Below, one piece after another: positions 13,601 through 25,600 of a stretch of DNA of 64,000 nucleotides. How positions within the stretch are numbered: the first letter of the stretch is position 1; each line of letters opens with the position of its first letter. The DNA is from Antedon mediterranea (taxonomy: Eukaryota; Echinodermata; Crinoidea; Comatulida; Antedonidae), in NCBI RefSeq assembly GCF_964355755.1, contig NC_092672.1, positions 34,654,501 to 34,718,500 on the forward strand, given 5' to 3'. Made by a program: the position numbers and the translations under genes. Below the pieces are notes generated by a model. That model was not told the origin of the DNA. It saw only the letters and a program-made list of their open reading frames with translations, and searched no databases.

Positions 13601-16600
13601 GAGAGTGAATTTTTTTTTAACTTCTGTATTTTCAATAATAGTCCGTATAATTCAATTAATAATATTAAACAATTTCTTTTATATAATTACTGTAAATAAT
13701 CAATGGATATATTTTATAATTAATATTTCTTGTAAAAATCACTGCAAAAAAAAAAGAATTGCGCACATGAGTATAGTTGACGACACATACAAAAACTTTA
13801 TCGCCCCTAATGGGTCCCTTTTTGTCAAGTTGCCACTAAATAGAAACAAAAGTCAAATTGATAACCATTTTCTTTCCTGATCATTAGATAACTGATCTGT
13901 TGTTTTATTCACTGCAATGTTGATTTCAAGTTATTTACGTTATATTGCCCAAACAAACATTTGATGTATGCATTTTGTTTTTTTTTACTCCTGCTGAAAA
14001 ATATAACGTTCCTTCAATGTCACATGTTGTAATGTTTTATGCCATTAGTTAGAGTTTAATTAATTTTCTTGCCCTTCAGATGGAACATCAACCCTGGTTA
14101 TTAATCTCCATATCCATAGTAATGAATGGGGCGATTATCACAATACACTTATAATCACCCTGCCTCAGTGGCTGGGTTCACACACGCAGCTAAATCCTTT
14201 AACACTTACATCCATACATTTAAAAAATATATGAAATTACATTTGCTTTTCACTACAGCTAAGTACAAACAATCCCTGATTTTAGATCCAAGATAAAATG
14301 TCACAATTTCGCTCATAAATTACGGTAATCTTTTACACGATGAATATGAATTTGTAGTTATTATCCAAAGCTAATGATAGATGAGGTTGAAAGACAAAAA
14401 AAGTCAAATTAAACTCGACTCAAGTCATGGTGATTATCTATTATTACTGTTGAAAACACAACAAATTTATTAGAGAATGTTCATAAATACAATTTTTTTG
14501 TACAGAGTGTATTCACGTATTGTCTGTAGCGGAGTTGGCATTTATTTCTTTTTTTTAAAAAAAAAAGCTAAATCATTAACTGTAAAATAAGTTTAAGATC
14601 ATATTTTGTTGCTAAATCACACCCCGGGTTATTAGAATAAAAAAAAAATTCCTTACCCAAGTCGATCAAGGAATGTGCCTAATTTTCGTTTAGATGATGC
14701 CCGATCTAAGAAAGCTCTGAAAAGAAAAGTTTTAAATTTTTATTAAAATCAAAATCATTAACAAAAAAGTATTCATCTCCCAATTTTGACAGTACCATAA
14801 ATTTGAAAATGATTAAAAAAAAAGAAAAAATAAGCAAAAAACATTAATCTAGTAGCAATTATTCACTTCTACAAAATACTACTTTTTATTATTTGTTTAC
14901 GAGAGTTAAGGTCTGTCTACACTATCAAACTATTTTGACAAAATAAGTGTGAGTGACCAAATATGGTAGTGATATGACATCATCATGTCCATATATGGGC
15001 ACATCACAATTTTTTTGTCGCATAAAGTTTGATAGTGTAGACGCAGATTCAGATAGAAGTATATCGATACAGAACAACATTACAAAAGTAAATTTTAATG
15101 GAGAAACTTTCTGGCGACTAAAGTAAATATTATTGCATGAAAATTGTCACTTTTATCGCATTAAAAAATGATTAACCTGACGCAAAATGCGTACACCATC
15201 TCTCGACACGTATCATGAGTAACAATTACAATTGGTTGATGAATCACGATAAATGTTTATCAGGCTACGTAAACTAGATTCCTGAGGGAGGGCAGTAGAT
15301 TAGTCTATTAATTATGTTATCCATCAATGGAAAGTACCATTAACATTAAGTCACAACCTTAACATTAGATTGGTTGAAATGGCAAGTGGCTTTTAACATC
15401 AACTAATTCCCAAGTTGATGATACTCTTATGGAAGGGTAATGATTAATATATCTGTTTTAGTAGAGCACACACTTAAATTTAAGTTGTGTTCTTTAACAT
15501 TGGTTTTAGTTGACTCGGTTTTTGATATTAACCTATTCCCATGTTGGTGTCCTTACATGAGGTTGCCTATTATATCTGTTTAGCACACACTTAAAATTAA
15601 GTTGTGTTCTTTAAAATTAGTTTTAGTTGACATTGAAATCGGTTTTTGATATTTACCTATTCCCAAGTTGGTGCCCTTACAGGATGTTGCTTATTATATT
15701 TATTAGTAGAGAATACATTTAAAATTAAGTTGTGATATTAACATTAGATTTTTTAAATTATCCTATTCCCAGGACGAGGTTGGTAGCCTGTTAGTAGAGT
15801 ATATACAAATTTAAATAAAAAGATAAACATAGGATACAACAGTAAATGACCCTTGACCTCAATGAAGAAAAGAATCAACATCACATCAATTTTAGTTCTC
15901 ATAAAAAAAAAGTATGGTACGGAAATCATGACAACAAATCGGACTAAAAACAAAAAGAGACAAAGCCTATGCTGATTATGACTTCACAAATTAAAAATAA
16001 TCGATTCTTAAAGAGTATTTGTCACAAAGTATAACACTAATAAAGTGTCATTTGTAATAAGTTTAGGGACATAAACTAGAGCAAAGTCCTGGTGACACTG
16101 ACGCAAGCACTTATATTTTATTGATGTTCTTAAAATATGCCTTAAATCTAGGTCAAACAAGTTTAATGTGAGTTGTATGAAGATATATGTGGCGTGTCAT
16201 ACTTTAACCTATATGAATAAAACTCTGATCTAATTCACAATTTAATAAAGTATTATATAATAGTGACACTAATTTTATTACATTCTTGTACAAAATAAAT
16301 GTCACTAACTTCAATTAATCATTATACTTTAAAAAAAAATAAAATGTAGTATTGAAATATTAATGAAAAGTGTAATTAAAGTCCAATCCTTTATAACCTG
16401 TACTTTACATACACTTTTAATTTAATGGTTAGCAACACAATACACAATAAATGTCAGTGAATTTAAGTCATAATGGACTGCTAGGACATCTGGTTTCTTT
16501 AAAAAAAAGTAACATCTCAAATATTACACATTTATAACATAATACACTGACTAAAGCTCTGTCTACACTATTAAACTAGTTTGACAAACAAAGTATGATG

Positions 16601-19600
16601 TGAGTCATATCTATATATGGGCACATCACACTTTTTGTTAAACTAGTTCAGATATTAATCACTTGCAAATTAATTGGTTTCAATGGAGTGAAAAAAGTTT
16701 AAAATTTAATAATTCATTTGCAATGATACTATCAAAACTCATGGAGAAAACGTATTAAAATATACTAGTTCAGATATTAATCACTTGCAAATTAATTGGT
16801 TTCAATGGAGTGAAACAAGTTTAAAATTTAATAATTCATTTGCAATGATACTATCAAAACTCGTGGAGAAAACGTATTAAAATATACATATGAATTAAAT
16901 TGTATAAATAAAGTTATCTAGTCTTGCTTGCATACAAAATCAGGGCTACATATTGCAATTTGTTTATGTTACCTTTGATTTTATTTACTTAAAAATTAAT
17001 TGGTTCCATCGTAGTTGAAAAATTAAATTAAACCTTACATAATTGGAATGATATCTATTACAAAACCTGTTTACATTACGTCAATAAAACTAAAAAATAA
17101 ACAAATTAACTAAATTGAGTTTAAGATTGTTGAAATGATGTTTACTAATATTACAGTTACTCAGTTGAAATTCTGCAAATCAAATGTATATTAATAGTAG
17201 TAGCAGACCCTCTGAGCTGCCTTCTGGGTAAAAATAGACAATGTACATAAGATAAATTGCATACTCTGCCTTAAACTCAAACGTTGAACTTTCAATTTCA
17301 AATGTAACTGTCAGAAGTTCATTTAAAATTATAGTATTTCTGAAAAATATATTTGGTTACTAAAAAAAAATCAAGAATGTGTAAAATCTCTGTCACTATC
17401 AAACATTATGTGACAAAATAATGTTATGTGCCCATATATGGACATGATGATATCATATCACTACCATATTTGAGCACAAACATAAACCTATCTAAAGTTA
17501 TAGTTTCATGGTATATGGTAGGTACTTAGTCTCTGATGATACATTTAATTTAATGCAATTTTTCCAAATCAAATCCCAAATCTCATTCAAATAAGTAGCA
17601 GAATTTGACACCTTATGATCATCTGGTATTAGGTAATTAGATATAGTGTAGAATCCTTATACTTCTGGGATTTGTGTATCGTCATCTCACAGACAGAAGT
17701 ATAGTCTCAGTAGAAAAAGATCAAAAGAAATTGGTAATAAGATTATGGGTCATACCAAAAGTACTGGACACTTCACATAGATAAACTATTGAACTATTGT
17801 TAATTTAAATTACAATTTTGGAACTCTATTCTTGAATTAATAAATTAGGTGTGGAATGGTTGGGGGAAGGGGGAGTAGGAGAAGAGTTAGGGTTGGTTTG
17901 TTTGGGTGGGTGAAATTTTGCTTTCTTCTGACTATTAATATTTATATGTTCAACCTCTTGTTACGAAAGTGTTCTTCCATTTTAAAGGAGAGTAATAAAT
18001 ATTATTTAGTTTTTTTTTTTCACTCTCTCGTTTAAAACATCCTGGATCCACCCCTAAAAATAAATCTGAAATAAATGTATAAATTCAGACATTTTTTTTT
18101 TTTAAACACTCGCAATCACACTGTAAGTAAGCCTAATACTTTGCACAAAAACATAAAAACGATCTTGAATTTAAAAGGTAAAAGGCTGTGATATTTCTAT
18201 TAAAAACAAAATTATAATGCAAAATCAAACGGAGACATTATACAGCTAATTATTTTTTCCACTAATGTAAAAAAAGAATTACTAGATAAATCTCCTACTA
18301 AAATATTCCTTAATATTACCATTTCCACTCCGAGGCAACTACCTAGATAAACGTGCTTTATTGCAAAATGAGAAGGTGATTTTTGTAGGACATCATTCTA
18401 TAGATAATGAGTAAGGTATTTTACCGAGACGTTTTATTAGTTTTTGCGTGAAATATTTGATGATGGACATCATTCAATTTTTCAAGTCACGCACACAAAC
18501 TATTCAAGGACAAATACAGTGCAGTTAAAATTAACTAGGTTTTACGCTGAACCTATTGAAAAAATGCGTAAAAGATTTTTAAATGAGAAGAAAAATGATT
18601 AAATAGCGAATTTTAAAAAAATTATTAAAAGAAAGAAAACTATTAAAATTGGGATCCAAATGAAATTATTTCAAGAAAAATTATTATTAGAAGGTGCTCA
18701 CCTCCAATTCCAAGGTACTATGTTCAAATCCTTATAAAGTCAAGTGTTTCCTAATTAAACAACATGTACTACTTACTTTAGTTTATTTTTAGACTCTCTT
18801 TTGATTTGTTTGGCTTAATTGGTGCTGTATTGAATATATTTATTTTGTACAAAGAATTGTCAACAAATTATGAATGTATTTAACCAAATTATTTTAAAAG
18901 AAAATAAAGTTTGTGAAAACAAAATATACATATTAACTATAGGTCATCAGGATGTTGAGAAATAGGGGATGAAAAATATGGGTATAGTTGTGTTACAAAA
19001 AAACCACCATATCTTTCCCCACATTTTTTAAATATCAAAATATTTTTTCTCCATCCCTTTATTATAAAGTTACGTGTTGGACAATGCTAAATTAACATCA
19101 GAGTTTACTGTATGAATGCCTGATACAGGCTAAACAAAATTGACTTGCATTTTAAAATAATTGTATTGATTTCCTGAATTTTAAATAATGACTTGTTGAT
19201 GTACTGTTATTTTCTTGTGTTATTTTTATAGGGTTTTCATTTCTGAATAAAAGTTTATTATGATGTCATAATGCATGCATGTTTTTAAAAAGCTAAGGGT
19301 ACAACCAAACATCTACAGTATGCTATAAGTCATAAAGGTAAAAAAAGCCAAAAGCTGTATATAATGTATATATATGATGATGATGTCATATCACTACCAT
19401 ATTTGGGCACAACACACTTTTTTTTGATTATCAATATAGTTTTACAGTGATATCCAATTTGATGGGTTTTGCCAAAGGCTAGAAATAAATTAAATTTGCA
19501 ATACTAATCAATAGACTTAAAAGGATTCATGTATCTAAACATGATTGACACAAATGACAGGTTAAAAAGGTTGTGAAGGCATTTAAGCCCCGATAATCAT

Positions 19601-22600
19601 CAAGAAAAAATCCTGTGAAAGTATTAGTTGTCAATTTTACATGTGTGTGTTTCATTTTTAAGTAATGTATAGATTGATACATTCTATGTTTTGTAATTTG
19701 CTGAAGAAGGAATGTAAAAAAGTGCCACTGAAAGTATAGAGATTAAAGAAAGACAAAATAACAAATATAGTAGAACTTATTCAGGGGAACTCTCATTCAG
19801 GGGGAACTCTCATTCAGGGGCACTCTTATTCAGGGGAACTCTTATTCAGGGGGAACTCTCATTCAGGGGCACTCTTATTCAGGGGAACTCTTATTCAGTG
19901 GGAACTCTCATTCAGGGGCACTCTCATTCAGGGGCACTCTTATTCAGGGGGAACTCTCATTCAGGGGCACTCTTATTCAGGGGAACTCTTATTCAGTGGG
20001 AACTCTCATTCAGGGGCACTCTCATTCAGGGGCACTCTTATTCAGGGGCACTCTTATTCAGGGGCACTCTTATTCAGGAGAACTCTTATTCAGGGGCACT
20101 CTCATTCAGTGGGAACTCTCATTCAGGGGCACTCTCATTCAGGGGCACTCTTATTCAGGGGCACTCTTATTATTCAGGGGCACTCTTATTCAGGAGAACT
20201 CTTATTCAGGGGGAACTCTCATTCAGGGGCACTCTCATTCAGGGGCACTCTCATTCAGGGGCACTCTCATTCAGGGGCACTCTTATTCAGGGGGAACTCT
20301 CATTCAGGGGCACTCTCATTCAGGGAGAACTCTTATTCAGGGAGAACTCTTATTCAGGGGGAACTCTTATTCAGGGGGCGCTCGTATTCAGGGAGAACTC
20401 TTATTCAGGGAGAACTCTCATTCAGGGGCACTCTTATTCAGGGGGAACTCTCATTCAGGGGAACTCTCATTCAGGGAGAACTCTTATTCAGGGAGAACTC
20501 TTATTCAGGGGGAACTCTTATTCAGGGGGCGCTCGTATTCAGGGAGAACTCTTATTCAGGGAGAACTCTCATTCAGGGGCACTCTTATTCAGGGAGAACT
20601 CTTATTCAGGGGGAACTCTCATTCAGGGAGAACTCTTATTCAGGGAGAACACTTATTCAGGGAGAATCTTATTCAGGGGCACTCCTATTCAGGGAAAACT
20701 CTCATTCAGGGGCACTCTTATTCAGGGAGAACTCTCATTCAGGGGCACTCTTATTCAGGGGGAACTCTTATTCAGGGGGAACTCTCATTCAGGGGAACTC
20801 TCATTCAGGGGCACTCTCATTCAGGGAGAACTCTTATTCAGGGGGAACACTTATTCAGGGAGAATCTTATTCAGGGGCACTCCTATTCAGGGAGAACTCT
20901 CATTCAGGGGCACTCTCATTCAGGGGCACTCTCATTCAGGGGCACTCTTATTCAGGGGGAACTCTCATTCAGGGGCACTCTCATTCAGGGAGAACTCTTA
21001 TTCAGGGAGAACTCTTATTCAGGGGGAACTCTTATTCAGGGAGAACACTTATTCAGGGAGAATCTTATTCAGGGGCACTCCTATTCAGGGAGAACTCTCA
21101 TTCAGGGGCACTCTTATTCAGGGGGAACTTTCATTCAGGGGCACTCTCATTCAGGGAGAACTCTTATTCAGGGGGAACTCTTATTCAGGGGGCGCTCGTA
21201 TTCAGGGGGAACACTTATTCAGGGGAATTCTTATTCAGGGGCACACTTATTCAGGGGGAACTCTTATTCATGGGCACACTTATTCAGGGGGAACTCTTAT
21301 TCAGGGGCGCTCGTATTCAGGGGGAACTCTTATTTAGGGGACACACTTATTCAGGGGGAACTCTTATTCAGGGGGTGCTCGTATTCAGGGGGAACTCTTA
21401 TTTAGGGGACACATTTATTCAGGGGGAACTCTTATATTTAGGGGACACACTTAACACTTATTCAGGGGGAACTCTTATTTAGGGGACACACTTATTCAGG
21501 GGGAACTCTTATTTAGGGAGAACTCTTATTCAGGGGGAACTCTTATTCATGGGCACACTTATTCAGGGGCGCTCGTATTCAGGGGGAACTCTTATTTAGC
21601 GGACACGCTTATTCAGGGGGAACTCTTATTCAGGGGGAACTCTTATTCAGGGAGAACACTTATTCAGGGGGAACACTTATTCAGGGAGAATCTTATTCAG
21701 GGGCACTCCTATTCAGGGAGAACTCTCATTCAGGGGCACTCTCATTCAGGGGCACTCTCATTCAGGGGCACTCTTATTCAGGGGGAACTCTCATTCAGGG
21801 GCACTCTCATTCAGGGAGAACTCTTATTCAGGGAGAACTCTTATTCAGGGGGAACTCTTATTCAGGGGGCGCTCGTATTCAGGGAGAACTCTTATTCAGG
21901 GAGAACTCTCATTCAGGGGCACTCTTATTCAGGGGGAACTCTCATTCAGGGGCACTCTCATTCAGGGAGAACTCTTATTCAGGGAGAACTCTTATTCAGG
22001 GGGAACTCTTATTCAGGGGGTGCTCGTATTCAGGGAGAACTCTTATTCAGGGAGAACTCTCATTCAGGGGCACTCTTATTCAGGGAGAACTCTTATTCAG
22101 GGGGAACTCTCATTCAGGGAGAACTCTTATTCAGGGAGAACACTTATTCAGGGAGAATCTTATTCAGGGGCACTCCTATTCAGGGAAAACTCTCATTCAG
22201 GGGCACTCTTATTCAGGGAGAACTCTCATTCAGGGGCACTCTTATTCAGGGGGAACTCTTATTCAGGGGGAACTCTCATTCAGGGGAACTCTCATTCAGG
22301 GGCACTCTCATTCAGGGAGAACTCTTATTCAGGGGGAACACTTATTCAGGGAGAATCTTATTCAGGGGCACTCCTATTCAGGGAGAACTCTCATTCAGGG
22401 GCACTCTCATTCAGGGGCACTCTCATTCAGGGGCACTCTTATTCAGGGGGAACTCTCATTCAGGGGCACTCTCATTCAGGGAGAACTCTTATTCAGGGAG
22501 AACTCTTATTCAGGGGGAACTCTTATTCAGGGAGAACACTTATTCAGGGAGAATCTTATTCAGGGGCACTCCTATTCAGGGAGAACTCTCATTCAGGGGC

Positions 22601-25600
22601 ACTCTCATTCAGGGGCACTCTTATTCAGGGGGAACTTTCATTCAGGGGCACTCTCATTCAGGGAGAACTCTTATTCAGGGGGAACTCTTATTCAGGGGGC
22701 GCTCGTATTCAGGGGGAACACTTATTCAGGGGAATTCTTATTCAGGGGCACACTTATTCAGGGGGAACTCTTATTCATGGGCACACTTATTCAGGGGGAA
22801 CTCTTATTCAGGGGCGCTCGTATTCAGGGGGAACTCTTATTTAGGGGACACACTTATTCAGGGGGAACTCTTATTCAGGGGGCGCTCGTATTCAGGGGGA
22901 ACTCTTATTTAGGGGACACATTTATTCAGGGGGAACTCTTATATTTAGGGGACACACTTAACACTTATTCAGGGGGAACTCTTATTTAGGGGACACACTT
23001 ATTCAGGGGGAACTCTTATTTAGGGAGAACTCTTATTCAGGGGGAACTCTTATTCATGGGCACACTTATTCAGGGGCGCTCGTATTCAGGGGGAACTCTT
23101 ATTTAGCGGACACGCTTATTCAGGGGGAACTTTTATTCAGGGGGAACTCTTATTCAGGGGGAACTCTTATTCAGGGGGCGCTCGTATTCAGGGGGAACTC
23201 TTATTTAGGGGACACACATATTCAGGGGGAACTCTTATTTAGGGGACACACTTATTCAGGCGGAACTCTTATTTAGGGAGAACTCTTATTTAGGGAGAAC
23301 TCTTATTCAGGGGGAACTCTTATTCATGGGCACACTTATTCAGGGGGAACTCTTTATTCAGGGGGGGCGCTCATATTCAGGGGGAACTCTTATTCAGGGG
23401 ACACACTTATTCAGGGGGAACTCTTATTTAGGGGGCGCTCGTATTTAGGGGGCGCTCGTATTCAGGGGGAACTCTTATTTAGGGGACACACTTATTCAGG
23501 GGGAACTCTTATGGGGACACACTTATTCAGGGGGAACTCTTTAGGGGGAACTCTTATTCAGGGAAAACTCTTATTCAGGGGCACACTTATTCAGGGGGAA
23601 CTCTTATTCAGGGGGCACACTTATTCAGGGGGAACTCTTATTCAGGGGCACACTTATTCAGGGGGCACACTTATTTAGGGGGAACTCTTATTCAGTGGAA
23701 CTCAGTCTTATTTAGGGGGCACACTTTATTCAGGGGCACACATATTCAGGAGGCACCCCTATCAAAGAGACACACCATGAGAAATGTACCATTGGTAAAG
23801 TTTTAACACAGCCAATACCTATTTAGTGGGATACCATTATTATAAGTGGACTTTATTTTTGGTCTCAAAGGTGTCCCCTTAATGGAGGTTCTACTATTCA
23901 ATGTTGAAAACAGGGGTCCTACCTGTACTGTATCTAATTGTAATTGTAATGCAACAGAGTTTCCTTAAGGGAGATAATTATTAATAAAGTTAAACATAAT
24001 CTAATCTAAACAGTTTTTTTTCTTAAGGTGTACAGTACTAATAGGTAACTTTAAACCATAGCATGTTTTTAATTATTTAAACTCATAAATTATATTTATT
24101 ATTCATTACAAATGTGTTTTCCATGATTTGCAGTATTGATTTTAGTAGTGTGAATGCGCTTGAGCTTCCAACATATTCGACCTAGATTTAATGAATCACT
24201 CAGAATTTTAAATTTATTGTAATAAAGAATAACCAAGGCAGAGTATTATTTCATCAGATATCATTTTAAAATGGAGAATGATTTAATGTGTTTTTAATGT
24301 TAAAGGTTAAAGGTCATGTAGAATGGTGGTATTTGATAACTGCATCCAGGCAATGTTTTATAACTTTTTCGTTTAAACATTCACATGAATGTTTAAAAAA
24401 ATGTTGTTAAGCTCTGTCTACACTATCAACTAGGAAGTGATATACCAAATATGGTATTGATATGACATCATAGGCACAACACATTTGTTTTTCACATAAA
24501 GTTTGATGGTGAAGATTTTAATTAAATAATTGAAAAACACATAAATAAATAAGTTTTCAAGGTAATGGAAAAAACAAAAATATGGATGAGATTAAAATTC
24601 AATATTATAATTTCAATATAGTTAAAAAAAAAAAAAAAAAAAAATTGAAAAATAGTTCCACAATCAGCGTTGGTGCAAATTGTTTGTTTGTTGTCTTTAG
24701 GATATTGTAGGTTGGTGGAAGTGATCCTTATATTGTTAATTTTCTGGTATAATTGATTCTCATCTTGTTTTTTTTGTATGATTTGTATATGGATGTACTA
24801 TCCGAAATAAAGAAATGAAAGAATGAAAGTATAAAATGAATGTGTTTTTCTTCTAAAAGAAAATCATGCTTTAGTGAGTTTAACAAAAAAAAATATCAAT
24901 GAGATTGACAAGAAAAAAACAGAAAGGTCCCCTTATGACGATATTGAAATTTAAGAAAAGATCAGCTAGATTTCTTAAAGGTATGCGATAAGGTATAAAA
25001 GTTGTGTTTAACAAGACATATAAATAATGATTATTACACCTAGAGAATTCAATCCAATCTACAGGCTACAACAGCTAGCTGTAGGCTTTCATGTCAATAT
25101 TCTTAAAAGCTTATAATGATTTACTGTAATAAAGAGAAAAAAAAAAGATTTTGTCTAAAAAACATCAAGTTTTTAGCCGTTAAACAAAAAGAAAAAATAA
25201 TTGAAAAGCATAGTCTAACATTTGTATTTTTCTTTATATGTAAAAAGGATGTTGTCAATCACAAGGCATTGTGGAAATTGTTGAGTAGAATAATGGGCTG
25301 CCCTCTTAAGAAACAAGTTGCTTGGTAATTATTGTTTAAGTTCAAACAGGCATACAAAAAATATTAGAATATTTTTTTTTTTTAATTCTTTTTTAAACTT
25401 CATTTCCACAAATTCCTGTGCTCAAAGAATACCAAGTACAAACACACAAATGATCAAATCAAGATACATATCAAACAATGATACATTGCCCAACATATCT
25501 TTAAATAATAATAAACAATTTTAAAAATAAAACCAACAACAATACTGTATAATAAACATTTTGTCACAAAACGTTCTACTACAATACTGCTTTTACAAGA

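Noticed and set aside
13438-13635. Minus-strand frame ending HIMQKSAIKLLFRACSDLHS
   Set aside because: Faintly like a non-LTR reverse transcriptase tail, but too short and isolated to support.
19898-22989. Overlapping open frames of 274-479 codons on the plus strand
   Set aside because: They are a by-product of the stop-free 16-17 bp repeat. All forward frames give the same cyclic peptide, and they lie inside an MKS1 intron.
19774-23762. CRISPR-like regular array
   Set aside because: Units are contiguous with no unique spacers, and the context is a eukaryotic intron.
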